A stretch of 64,000 nt of DNA, from contig NW_006921540.1 in assembly GCF_000340215.1 (NCBI RefSeq), positions 3,425,402 to 3,489,401 on the forward strand. The letters run 5' to 3'. Position numbers and translations under genes: made by a program. Of the stretch, positions 22,230 through 32,711 are shown in pieces. The stretch is from Pseudocercospora fijiensis CIRAD86 (Eukaryota; Ascomycota; Dothideomycetes; Mycosphaerellales; Mycosphaerellaceae). The notes below the pieces were generated by a model. The model saw only the letters and a program-made list of their open reading frames with translations, ran no database searches and was not told where the DNA came from. The stretch's first letter is position 1. Each line of letters begins with the position of its first letter.

Positions 22230-22921
22230 TAAAATAATCTATCTCGAGACCAGACGAGAATATTAGCGATTCCTACCTTACATATTCTTACTAGCGTTTT
22301 ATTATTAGACAATTTGCCTTTGCGGAATATAGCGGTCCGCGTCCCGTATATAGACTACTCCGCAGCGGGCTTAAATAAAAACTATATAGGGCTAAGCAAA
22401 TTTTTCTACTAATTAGAGCGCGGAATATAGGAATCGCTATTCTTAAAGGGTATTATATAGTCTATACGGGAGTTTATTTAATTAGTAGAGGGGTTAGAAA
22501 GTTTACTTACGGGTTTAGAAAAGTCTACTACGGAACACGTAATTCTATATTATATATACGAATACCCTTTGTTACTAGTCTAAGTAGAGATAGAAAATAA
22601 TAACCCTTTATACGAGCTTTAAACGCATAACCCGTAGTTAGAAAGCTTAGCGCTACGGGATAATCGCAAAGTGCTTATACTATATATCCTAAACCGGGAA
22701 TTACTAGAATTACTATATCCTATTAGTTATCCTTTAACTTTTTATATAGCTACTATATCGAGTATAGTAAATTTTAAGCGTATAGACGACGTTGTTAAAG
22801 ACATACACATATTATATATCCTTATTAGACACTATAAGCTTACTGCCTATTAAAGCCTTAGGCTAAGATATATATATCCTATCCTTCTTTCTAATAATAT
22901 ATACGTACGGAACTCTATCTC
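22230..22921. repeat. RIP-mutated repeat debris of unknown family
   Basis: AT-rich sequence with TATA/TAG words, almost no CA or TG, and no recoverable protein. It abuts the left TA of the Fot1-like element, which therefore inserted into older repeat DNA on this side. Confidence 0.5.
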
Positions 22922-22923
22922 TA

Positions 22924-22969
22924 ACGTGTATAAGGAGGACTTCGTAATACTACCCCTTCGTTAGCGTAG
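22924..22969. repeat. Left terminal inverted repeat of the Fot1/pogo element
   Basis: It starts ACGTGTATAAGGAGGACTTC and matches the reverse complement of the right end, with transitions and one single-base indel. Confidence 0.85.
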
Positions 22970-23619
22970 ATTTGTAAGTACCTCGTCGTTTTATATCGAT
23001 ACTTTATCGAATTAATATACGCCCTATAGCGATGCGATTGTACTAATTTTTGCACTAAAATAATCGTAGCATCCGGTTCTATAATTCTACAATCGTTGCT
23101 AATGTATTATAATAGAATATAGTAATATAGAAATAGGTAGTATAAAGCCTAGTCGAACAGCTAAGTGCCGCTAAGCTAAGCTCGGCAACCTCCGAGCTTC
23201 TATAAAAGGGTAGAATTAGGCTAGCTACTAGCCCTCGATACTAAGAACACACTATCTACACTATATATAGATATACTAAATAGCGCAAATAAAGGGTCTT
23301 AATATATATAACAAGTATATACAATATAAAGATAAAGTATTATAGAACGGTAATAGTACGATAGTAGATATATATACTAGAAAGCTAGCTTCCCTAAATT
23401 CGGACTTTAGCCGAAGCCGCTATTCTAAGTGCACTTAATCGACCGAGATACGTCGATTAAGTATACTTTTAATAATTAATAGGTGTTTCTCGGCTTCTAA
23501 TTAGTCGACGGCTTTTCTATTAGATTTAGAGGGCTTTAGGCGGCTTTGTTATCCCTAAAGAAGCCCCTATCGTATATATCCTATATAGACAACTACTCCC
23601 TATTTAAACGTAGATTAGC

Positions 23620-25956
23620 TTACCGCGGATCGAGGAGTTCGACGTCGCTATTATCTTCTACTAAGAATAGAACCTTACCGTCTAGTTTATCGTTAGTATT
23701 ATTCGCCTCCTATTTAACCTCGTCCGTTAGGTCTACTATATAGTTAAGCGCAAGGAGGGCGTCGATAGCGGCCTTGTTAGCAACGTCCGCCTTACTTGCT
23801 ATCCGCTTAAGTATAGCAATCTTCTCTTCGGCTATCTTAAGCTTAGTCTACTTAGTCTACTATAGGTCTTTAGCGTACTTAGTAACCTTCTCGGCTTGTT
23901 TAAAGGCCTTAACTCGAGCCTCGAGTTGCTATATATATTAAAGGGCTTTACTAACGTATATTAAAGCCGCGTTTGTAGGTAAGCGCTTACCTATTATAAG
24001 ATACCGGATATCTCGTATATACTAGCTCTCGGTCTTATAAGCTGCTTTATACTCCTTCCGCAACTAAGTAAGCTTAGTAACAAGGTAAATACGCTCCTTA
24101 CGAGCCGTCCTATTCTATTAAGCGGCAAGGGTTAACCTTCGCTTACGTATAAGCTAAAGGGCTCTAAGGTCTTCCTTTACTAATTATCGGAGCTTCTCGT
24201 ATTCGGACTTCTAAGTAGCCTCTGCTAATATAGAGTCTACAACGTCTATTGTATAGACCTTAGCTTTGCTAATAACGTGTTTAAGCTCTTTATTACGTAT
24301 CTTCTATCTAAGGGCATACCGGAGCCCTTTATTCTTTCGGACAATTATATAATATTATTTAAGGAGCACCTAAGCCGCCTTAACTGTCTTCTTAAACCTG
24401 TTAACTACTCGTTTGTTATAGATAGCTAGTTGCAGGCCGTAGGTATAAGGCAGGTAAGTATACCCGAGGTTGTTAAAGGTAGATTGTAAGCTCTAGAAGT
24501 CTACCTTCTTAGCCGTTGTCTTTAGTCGTTTATAGCTTATTAGTATAGAAGGATTGCTACTAAATAGGAGGCGCTTTGCTAGTATAACCGGTTGCTAGCG
24601 GAGTTCTTGTAGTAGTAGCCTTCGTAGCGTTAGTAGTAGACCTATAACTAGTATTCTTGCTGCCGGTAGTATATTAATTAGTAACGATTCTACCCCTTCT
24701 TACCGCCGTAGTAGTAGAGGTGTTATAGGCCGAAAGGACCGTAGAAGCTTACTAATTACTCGCTCTACGTCGACTAGCACTATATCTGTCCCTTTAAAGG
24801 CCTTCGTTATAATCTTAGGTATAAAGACTTCTTCGTATAGGTTAGAGTAAATTTCTAAGAAGTTAGTCTTAGTAACGGTTGCTAGACTATAATCGGTATA
24901 GCGCTGCATTAACTAGCTCGAATAGGCTAGTTTGCAAGGTCTAAATACGCTATAATCCAAAGGTTAGCAGTAAGCGGTTAAATGGCTTAGAAGGCATAAG
25001 CATAGTATACGATTAGCTAAGGTATACTATAGGAAACTAAATAACTTGTAACTGTCGTAACCGTCTATTATTAGCAATCGCTATTTGCCTTCTTTGCTCG
25101 GAGGGCAACGGATATTATAATACTATATCTATTAAGCGGCAATCTTAGTATTAGACTAGCTATTGTTAGTTATAGCGAAGCTAGTACCTATATACTAGAA
25201 TTAGCGCTAGAATTGCCGTAACAACGCTTTAGTAACCTATCTCGCCTTAAATACGAAGAATAGAGGTATATAATAACTATCGGCTCGAATAGCTTTAATA
25301 GTTGTTATCTACTTACGACCGCTAGGTTATCGTATAAAGGTAGACCTAGCTTTACGCGTATAAATAACAACCTAGAAGTTACGCTCGTAATAACTAGTAA
25401 GGTATCCGGCTTCGTTAAAATTAGCTATATCTTCTACTGCAATATTATACTCTTTTATCGTATCCGCTAGCTTCTTAAAGTATTTAATTAGTACCTCCGG
25501 ATTATTAGTAACGCTGCGGCGGTAGTAGTCTATTATAGTAGTCTACCGAAGGCGTAGGTCGTCGTCTTGTTTAACGAAGCAAGCCGGCTAGTAGACGCCT
25601 ATAGGAGGTATTATAAGAGGGTTGTAATCCGGATCTATAGCAAGTATCTACTCTACCTACCCTCGAATAGTCTTATACCTTAGTAGAAACCCTATTCCGA
25701 TTATTCTTAGTATTAGCTCTTTTAGAGTAGCTCTTTATATACTATTTAGTCGCTTCTAGCCCTCTCTATATTGTACGGAGCTATTATAGAGGCTACGGAC
25801 TCGGTCGTTAAAGGTTATATAGGGGATTTCGAAGTCCTAATAGTAGGCGACTTTAGACTCGTATTCGCCGGCTCGGAAGCGCTTAATTATCCTTCGGAGC
25901 TTCGCTTCTTTATTAGATAAGGAAAGGGTATTCTAGGATAGATATTTAGACTTCAT
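23620..25956 (-). pseudogene. Transposase relic of the pogo/Fot1 DDE family, about 779 codons
   Basis: One frame runs from an ATG at 25956 to TAA at 23620, broken only by TAG/TAA codons that fit CAG, CAA or TGG changed by RIP. The N-terminal part resembles a helix-turn-helix DNA-binding region. The DDE core follows: LLIIDGYDSYKLF near 25060 (second catalytic Asp) and a block resembling LPPHTTHLLQPLDVGVF (here HLTAY-PLDYSVFRPCKLAY, 24990-24920), then AFKGTDIVLVDVERVISKL (compare AFRATGLVPFDPERVLSKL). A charged coiled-coil region makes up the last 300 codons. Such transposases cut and paste at TA. This copy is dead. Confidence 0.8.
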
Positions 25957-26134
25957 TTTGTCGCTATTATAGTAGTATATAGCCGGTTAATAAAATTGAA
26001 TAGTATAGTCGCATTTGCGACCGTAGGAGGTATTGCTTATCGAGGTTCGCGGAGGTTACCGCTTTCTAATTAATGCTAAACTAACTACTAATCGTTTAGC
26101 GTCTACCGGAAACAGCTAGCAGCGGCCCTTCCCA

Positions 26135-26181
26135 CTACGCTAACGAAGAGGGTGGCATTACGAAGTCCTCCTTGCACACGT
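26135..26181. repeat. Right terminal inverted repeat of the Fot1/pogo element
   Basis: Its reverse complement starts ACGTGTGCAAGGAGGACTTC. It is followed by the TA target duplication at 26182-26183. Confidence 0.85.
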
Positions 26182-26405
26182 TATCAGTATAAGAAGAAAA
26201 CACAAAATGTTGGTTCTTTCTTCCGGGAAACGCCAAGAGCTTAGTCATCACGTCTTCGACCTGCCTTCCTTTCAGAACCCTCCTTACTTTCTCTCGCTTT
26301 CGCACAGTCATAACTGCAAGGCAATGTCATTTCGCTGTCACAGCTACATATAGCCAGAGCGTCCATAGAGCCTATTACACACCAAGCTCAACATCTGTTT
26401 TCAAC

Positions 26406-27239
26406 ATGACTGGATCAAAGGCCCCTACACATCTGACTTTTCAACACGATGGCAAGCTCCTACACCTCAAGACCTCTGTCGTTTCCGTGTTGCCAGTCAC
26501 CACTCTGAGCGAAGCCAATCGCTCCGTCTTCAAACAGGCCGTGCCGGACAAGGATTTTGTTGTCATCACGAAAGAGACTATCTTCCATCCGCAGGGCGGC
26601 GGACAACCCTCAGATGAAGGGCACATGGCTTTAGATGGCTCATCCAATACATTCCAAGTGACCAACGTCCGCATGGATGTCGACACTGGAAGCAATGGCC
26701 AGGTCTTGCACCTAGGGCAGTTTTCGGACTCATCTCAGCCTCAATTCAAGCCGGGAAACGTGGTAGAGCAGGTTGTGGATGCAGAGAAGCGATTGCTTTA
26801 TTCACGACTACACACAGCTGGACACGTCCTTGGCGCAGCAGTCCGGCATTTACTAGAGAAGGAGATCGAGGGCTTCGACGAACTAAAAGCTTCCCACTTC
26901 CCGGACAGTGCGGCGTGCGAATTTCAGGGCTCAATCGATGGCAAGTGGAAGGCACCGATCCAAGAGCGTCTCAACGAATACATTAAACGCGCTGTGCCGG
27001 TTGAGATTGACTTCTGGACCGAAGCTGAATTCAGCAAAAATGGTCTCGAGAGGCTTATCCCAGATCGCAGCCTTCTACCACCTGGCGAAGATAAGTTCCG
27101 TGTCGTCAGACTGGCTGGCTTGGAGACGTATCCTTGCGGAGGCACGCATGTGGATACCACCGATCTTTGTGGTGACACTACCGTGAAGAAGATTTCTAGA
27201 AGCAAGGGAACGAGTCGAGTCAGCTATAATGTTAAATGA
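26406..27239 (+). CDS. AlaX-type alanyl-tRNA editing protein (tRNA-SAD domain), 277 aa
   Basis: An N-terminal barrel with the editing-domain signature HPQGGGQPSDEG (61-72) is followed by the zinc-binding site HTAGH (His136, His140) and YPCGGTHV (Cys244, His248), the four ligands of the AlaRS/ThrRS second additional domain. Stand-alone AlaX proteins hydrolyse Ser or Gly wrongly attached to tRNA-Ala, in trans. The length fits the larger AlaX class with an N-terminal extension. There is no aminoacylation domain. The ATG at 26406 sits 225 bp from the end of the pogo element, and the gene itself shows no RIP damage. The cytosolic quality-control role is from family knowledge. Confidence 0.92.
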   Translation: MTGSKAPTHLTFQHDGKLLHLKTSVVSVLPVTTLSEANRSVFKQAVPDKDFVVITKETIFHPQGGGQPSDEGHMALDGSSNTFQVTNVRMDVDTGSNGQVLHLGQFSDSSQPQFKPGNVVEQVVDAEKRLLYSRLHTAGHVLGAAVRHLLEKEIEGFDELKASHFPDSAACEFQGSIDGKWKAPIQERLNEYIKRAVPVEIDFWTEAEFSKNGLERLIPDRSLLPPGEDKFRVVRLAGLETYPCGGTHVDTTDLCGDTTVKKISRSKGTSRVSYNVK

Positions 27240-27308
27240 TGGACACCGCGAAGACTGGTGCTCTAGGCTCACTGTGTCTAGTATCCTGCAAAGGTATGTC
27301 ACCTTCCA

Positions 27309-28651
27309 TCAAGCCGTCGTAGCAATAGAGTCTTGCCAAACTTTGCTGATGTCGTTCTCATAGATCCACCGCATATCAGTACCACCGGCCTTGATGACCT
27401 TGTTGCGCACTTTCTCGTCATAGCTTGGGTGAGTGAAGCCTCTTAAATTCAGAGCTCGCTTCGTCGCTTCGCCTTGAAGATGAGCGTACATTCGCGTGTA
27501 ATATGGCAGCCTAACTTTATTAAACAGTGGCAACGCACGATGGACGTCGTTACGACTGTGCTTCAGCGCTTGGGCGAGAACATAGCCATCTTCCATCGCA
27601 AAGCCGGCACCACTCCCAAATGCGCCAGACAGCGCGTGTGACGAGTCGCCAACCAGGACCACCTTATCATTCCAGTTGGTTAAGTCATCCAATTCTGGGC
27701 CTGAAAATGCTGCGAACTCTCTCCAAGCACCTTCCGGCACCCGCCTAAGGGCTTCGCGAACTTGGGGGAGATATTCCTGACAATGTCAGCACCGCTTGTA
27801 TGATCGAGGAATAAGCCATTGCGCTCACCACGAAATTGGCTTCGACTGTTGCATTATCGATGGGTGTGCCCCAGGTCACCTTACTTGCGCTGTGCACATT
27901 CGGATCCTGCCACGCACGAGCTGCAATCTCCCAAAGTCCTTCCCCTACGGGCGAGAAGTAAACATGCGTAGTTGGGCCATGCCACCAAGCTGTAGTCTCG
28001 AACCTTGGATCAAGATCTTTCACAGCGTCCCATGGTAACAGCACACGCCAAATCGTCGTCCCAGTGAAAGATAGGGAGTAGTCTTTCCAGACAGAATCTC
28101 GAACGGCTGACCGGATGCCATCTGCCCCGACCACAAGGTCAGCAACGACGCTTGACCCGTCGTCGAAGACAAGTCGAATGCCTGCGTCGTCCAGATCTTC
28201 GAGAGTGATGACTTTGCGACCCAGTCGCAAAACGTCGTCGGACACCTTTGATCGAAGAAGCCTCTGAAGCTCTGTTCGCTGTGTACGGATCGGAGGTCTT
28301 TCCAGATTGCATGACTTGTCCAATCTATGGACTTCCTCGCCCGTCTTGCCGTTTCTGCCGCTTGTGAGTACTGAGTACTGCTTCTGTTGCGAGGCATGTA
28401 TCGTACAGATTGAGTACAGTCAAAGTCGGATGGCCTTTCAATTCATCGCCAATGCCAAGCAGCGACAAGACGTTCCATGTGTTCTGCCCGATACTAATAC
28501 CGGCTCCGACCTCACGCAAAGGGCTCGACTTCTCGTAGATTGTCACGTCCACGTCGTCGATCTTGCTCAATGCAATGGCTGTTGCAAGTCCTCCCGGCCC
28601 AGCTCCAACAATTGCGACGCGTAATCGCGGATACGGCTCGTGAGACGACAT
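27309..28651 (-). pseudogene. FAD-dependent aromatic monooxygenase (salicylate-hydroxylase-like), frameshifted
   Basis: Exon 1 (28651-27829) and exon 2 (27776-27309) are joined by a 52-nt intron (GTGAGC to TGTCAG). The protein has the FAD dinucleotide motif VAIVGAGPGGLATA, the GADGIRSAVR DG motif and the GD motif VLVGDSSHALSGAFGSGAGF, the set found in class A flavoprotein hydroxylases that use NAD(P)H and O2 on aromatic acids. A tandem 7-bp duplication (28366-28372 repeated at 28373-28379) shifts the frame, and translation would stop at 28325 after 108 residues. Without the extra 7 bp the frame would be complete at 427 residues, normal for the family. It is divergent from the UNC93-like transporter gene, with which it shares a 286-bp promoter region. 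Confidence 0.85.
28366..28379. repeat. 7-bp tandem duplication disrupting the monooxygenase frame
   Basis: GAGTACT occurs twice head to tail. Ignoring one copy makes EAVL run directly into the TSGRNGKTGEEVHRL frame that continues as the rest of the enzyme. Confidence 0.85.
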
Positions 28652-28937
28652 TTTCGAGATGCCTGTTGAGAGACGATGCAGTACGGTGCACTTTCAAGAC
28701 GAGAAGCAATGAGGATGATCACGCCAAGCTGCCGAAGAATCCTTGCTAGCGGATCCGATTGATGTCGCAATACTGTCTCGGGATTCGCGACCTCAACACA
28801 CTCGACGTTGGCAAAATTTGACATCTCGAATGTAACGTGGCTCCATATCGAGCGGACATGTGCGATGGCGCCACGAAAGCGTTTATACTTCAAGCCGCCC
28901 CAAGGCTGGCACTGTTCTGTCTTCAGCCTCATCAACC
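28652..28937. promoter_or_regulatory. Shared divergent promoter, monooxygenase (-) and UNC93-like transporter (+)
   Basis: The two start codons are 286 bp apart and point away from each other, a common arrangement of co-regulated fungal enzyme/transporter pairs. No specific operator was identified. Confidence 0.5.
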
Positions 28938-30396
28938 ATGACTGCCCTGAGCATCGATGCCAAGATTCCCGAGACCAGCACATCTCTACCCATTGATGAG
29001 CCACAGCCTCTCAAGAAGCGAATATGGTATCGCACGACCCTCTTCAATGCCTTCGTCATCGGAGGCGTTGGCTTCATGGCACCTGGTCTATGGAATGCCA
29101 TGAATGCCCTCGGAGCCGGAGGAGCACAATCGCCTTTCCTGGTCAACGCTGCCAACTCTTTGGTATTCAGCCTCATGGGATTCCTATGTCTTTTCGGAGG
29201 ACCGATTTCGAACCGGATCGGCCTTTCCTGGACGCTACTCCTCGGCGCAGTAGGCTATCCAATCTACTCGGCAGGTCTTTATTGCAACAATAGATATGGC
29301 ACTGTCTGGCTTGTCCTTGTCGGAGCAACGACTTGTGGTCTCTCAGCAGGTCTCTTCTGGGCCAGTGAAGGTGCCGTTGCTCTGGGATATCCTGAACCGG
29401 GGAAACGAGGTCTGTACATGAATATCTGGCTCTGGTTCCGAACAGGTGGACCTCTTATGGGCGGCGCTATCGTCCTGGGATTGAACCACGACGCCAATGC
29501 TGCGAAGAAAGGCAAAGTCGGGTACCAAACGTATCTCGTCTTCATCGCACTGCAGTGCGTGTCCGTACCACTCGCACTAGCGCTTAGCCCTCCCGAGAAG
29601 GTCCAGCGTGCTGATGGCAGTAAAGTCATCGTTCGGTCGGAATCCAGCTTCAAAGCAGAATTCAAGAAGCTGTGGCAGGCCAGCACGAGGAAAGACATCC
29701 TACTTCTGCTCCCAATATTCTGGGCCGCATACTTCAACCAATACACCGGAAATTTCCAAACATATTACTTCGGCGTCAGAGCCCGAGCACTCATGGGTTT
29801 CTGCAGCTACCTCGCCGGCCTCCTTTCGTCTCAAATAATCAGCACACTCCTCGACTACAAGGCCTTTGCTATCAAGAAAAGAATCGTTCTCGCCTTCTAC
29901 TACGTCATCACCCTCCACATCATCGCATGGACATACGCCTGGATCGTGCAGGAGCAATACACCAGCATGAGAGAAGCACCCGTATATGACTGGGCGGACC
30001 AAGGGTTCGTCAAAGGCTTTTTCGTCGTCGCGCTCTGGCAGTTCTCGCAGCAAGCTCTTCAGAATTTCATGTATTACTTGCTTGCCACGAAGACGGATAA
30101 TATCTCGGATTTGGCCAGGTTCTCGGGCATTCTCCGTGGACAGGAGAGTTTTGCGCAGGCTGTGTCGTATGGGATTAATTCGAGGAATTGGAAAGGTGGA
30201 CGTGTGCCGTTGGCGGTGAATACGATCCTTCTTGGTAGGTGCCGGTCGATAAATGTGTGGAAGTTTGCTGAGTGCGTTTGCAGGTTTGGCGGTTTTTCCT
30301 ACGTGGATTGTTGTGAGAAGTCATGTCCCTGTCGAGGCGCCTAAGGAAGAACCTATTGAGGTCGTGGAGGTATCTGGCAGATCTGACGCTGAGTGA
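28938..30396 (+). CDS. UNC93-like MFS transporter, join 28938-30234 and 30284-30396, 469 aa
   Basis: The chosen ATG (28938) begins MTALSIDAKIP, a short cytosolic tail before WYRTTLFNAFVIGGVGFMAP, the first membrane helix and a conserved block of fungal UNC93/DUF895 transporters. About 11-12 hydrophobic segments follow, including NSLVFSLMGFLCLFGGPISN, the GLFWASEGAVALGYP motif and LLPIFWAAYFNQY. A 49-nt intron (30235-30283, GTAGGT to TTGCAG) must be removed near the end to give LLGLAVFPTWIVVRSHVPVE and an acidic tail. Without splicing the tail would be Cys-rich nonsense. Substrate unknown; the divergent aromatic hydroxylase suggests an aromatic or related compound (inference). An upstream in-frame start at about 28860 is possible but adds a non-membrane extension. 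Confidence 0.88.
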
Positions 30397-31355
30397 TGGC
30401 TCGCTCATAGCGTGAACGGGAGCCATTCGCTGCTGGTCTACGAGGCGAGTAATGCATTTGAAACTTCTTGCATTGCTGCTTACCTTCACACCGGCCTGGT
30501 ACGATCTTCCACTCACGCCTACGATGTTTGACCCTGCCGACTCCGGAAGGACTTGCTCGGAAAGTCAAGGTGGAGGAAGGAAGCCCGTGGGTGGTAGGGT
30601 GGTGGTCTAGCCCGTAATTGGTCATGCACGTGTGCCGTCTCAGCAATATCTCTAGCCTCCATTCGGCAACCCAGCAAAAACAGATTGCGCATCATCTATC
30701 ACTCGGCATACATCTTACCTTATCAGTACATATGCATCCGGACTCATTTCCAACGGGTGTCAAACTGTTCCCAGGGCGATTCGATACTTTCAAAGATGAA
30801 CCGCTCCTGGCGGCAAGCCTCACCGTCCCAACCGATCACTGTAGCACAGAGGATGCCTCCGCTGACATGATGTTCGATGTGGATAGTGGACGAGCTTAAG
30901 AAAATCCGGCAATAGGATTGAAAGAAGGACGTCGCACCGGAAATCATCGATACATGGACCTCCACATAATCACCACCAAACCCAAAGAAGCAAGTCACGA
31001 TGAAGACATGATAGAAAACCAGGCAAGTTTCTAAACCCTCCGCATATTTCGTACGAACCCCTGTTCCCTGACGTACGACAGATCCATTATATGGATTACA
31101 CGCATTGCGGATCTGAGTTCACGCCGTCGTATGCGGGGGATGTACGGCAATATGAGAGTTGGGAGGCGAGCGAGGTGATTTGACATTTCGAAGCTGCATG
31201 AGGGAGGGACAACCATTTGACGCAGGGAACCACGGGTTTTCAATTTCCCTGATAAACTCCTATATAAAACCCACAGCTCGAAACGCCTGCTGACTCACGG
31301 TCACAAACACGACGAAGAAACCACAACCAATCCCACCCATACATATCTCACTCCC
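30397..31355. other. Intergenic, one short unassigned frame
   Basis: A minus-strand frame at 30744-30998 (84 codons, ending WDGEACRQERFIFESIESPW, then EQFDTRWK) starts with a genuine ATG and is protein-like, but matches nothing I know. The rest shows no gene. The 3' end of the UNC93-like gene and that of the PT-domain fragment lie at the two borders. Confidence 0.35.
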
Positions 31356-32518
31356 TCATTTCTTCGCATTCTGACTAAAACTCACCGTCCTCTTCGGCGG
31401 CGGCAAAAACACATTCAACACCCGTCTCGGAATCTTTTTAAACCGCACCCCTTCCCAAACACCCACAATCTCCCCATCCTGCAACACAAACACATCACCC
31501 TTGATCACACTCTTCTCGCTCGCATCCTGTCGCATCTGGACATAATTCCTCATACCCCGGAACGCGGCATTCGCAGGCTCAGCGGAGAACGAAGGAGCCC
31601 TGGAGATGGCAGGCGTCGTGGGTGTCGAAGCACTCGAAAGTTTCGCGACGCGATCGGGTTGGAAGTTCGGAGAGAGTTTCAGCGCGGCGACGCCGTGGGA
31701 TACGAACGCGTTTTTGTCTTTGTCGGGTTCGACGGCGTTGGCGACGAAGCCGGAAATGTGGCATGAAGCGTCGAGGTAGTACGGAGCTGTGAAATCCGTG
31801 TTTGGGTCGAGGTGGGGGAAGTCGATGATCGATGTGGCTTCGTTGTTTCGCGCGTTGAAAATCACTTCGGACATGTTTTGGTATTTTGGGGCGTATTGGA
31901 CGAAGGATTCGAAGAGTTTGTAGGCGTGGGAGCGTTGGATGAGTTGGACGTCCATGTTGTTTTCGGTGCAGGCTCTGCGGTGGAGGTTTTGGATTCGGTC
32001 GAGGATGATGGGGGTGTAGTGTTGCCATTCTTGGAGCCAGGATTGGTGGGATTCGAATTTGATGGAGCAGTAGCCGCATTCTTGGAGGCGTACGCCTTGA
32101 GGGGTGATGGAGTGGAAGACGCATTTTATTGTGGCGTTCATTATGTCTGTTGATGTGGAGGCTGAGGGGTGGTCGATTGTGGTTTCCATTTCTATCCACA
32201 GGTCGCCGACTTTCTCGATGTCTTTGACGATCAGTGGTTTGTGGATTTCAGTGTCGTAGATTTTTATGCCGGGGAGTTCGGCGTCTTCGCCGTTGTGGTG
32301 GTGATAGATGTACTTGGCGACTGTGTGGGCCATGTCGAGGTTTAAGCCTGCTGGAGTGAGCACGCAGCCATTGCACTTGTGGTTCTGCGGAGCATCATTT
32401 GTCAATTCCAACTCTGGTGAACAACTCTAGTCTTTCGTCCAACGCTCACCATCACGATGGGTGCCAGCTCGCGATCCGCCAAGGCTGAGCGAATGATGAT
32501 CCTTGACTTGGATAATGC
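31356..32518 (-). pseudogene. Stand-alone product-template (PT) domain of a non-reducing polyketide synthase, truncated
   Basis: Exon 32518-32450 (SKSRIIIRSALADRELAPIV) appears to splice over 32385-32449 (GTGAGC to CCGCAG) to NHKCNGCVLTPAGLNLDMAH. The exon then runs to TGA at 31356. This matches the PT fold of non-reducing PKSs: catalytic His in NHKCNG (usual GHxVNG), LWIEMETTIDH, AYKLFESFVQYAPKYQNM, catalytic Asp in YLDASCHISGF, and VIKGDVFVLQDGEIVGVWEGV. PT domains steer cyclisation of the poly-beta-keto chain. No KS, AT, ACP or thioesterase is found, the frame ends right after the PT domain, and the upstream side is replaced by a bacterial-looking folC piece. It is therefore a fragment, though its 340 codons are intact and could be expressed. 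Confidence 0.75.
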
Positions 32519-32521
32519 ATC

Positions 32522-32711
32522 GTCGCGGCGCTTGAGCTGGACCTGCCGGAAGCGGCGATCGCCGAAGGTCTGAGGTCCGTGCGCTGGCCTGCGCGTCTGC
32601 AACGGATTTCGGCTGGCCCCTATGGCGAGGCGGCCAAGGCGATGGACGCTGAACTGTGGCTGGACGGCGGGCATAATCCCCATGCCGCGCGGGTTGGTGG
32701 GGATGACCTCT
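32522..32711 (+). pseudogene. folC: Fragment of bacterial folylpolyglutamate/dihydrofolate synthase (FolC)
   Basis: A plus-strand frame encodes about 60 residues: LDLPEAAIAEGLRSVRWPAR, then LQRISAGPYGEAAK, then ELWLDGGHNPHAAR. The RW-PARLQR and LWLDGGHNP blocks belong to the C-terminal (Mur-ligase-like) part of bacterial FolC, which adds glutamate to folates. The DNA is GC-rich with GCG/GGC-type codons, unlike its surroundings. It starts abruptly after the PKS fragment and stops in a TAA seven codons past the GGHNPHAAR block. It is much too short for an enzyme (FolC is about 420 residues). It is either an ancient insertion of bacterial DNA or an assembly/library chimera. Confidence 0.65.

Larger units (their letters stand above)
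22924..26181 (-). mobile_element. Fot1/pogo-type DNA transposon, 3258 bp, RIP-inactivated
   Basis: Terminal inverted repeats of 46-47 bp (22924-22969 and 26135-26181) are flanked on both sides by a TA dinucleotide (22922-22923, 26182-26183), the target duplication of Tc1/mariner-pogo elements. The interior carries a transposase relic on the minus strand. Differences between the two inverted repeats are largely C/T and G/A changes, the left end being the more mutated. The element is longer than classic Fot1 (about 1.9 kb) because the transposase has a long C-terminal helical extension and long non-coding ends. Confidence 0.85.

Noticed and set aside
31579..32199. 206-codon minus-strand Arg/His/Pro-rich frame
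   Set aside because: Alternate register of the PT-domain exon, with composition typical of an out-of-frame shadow.
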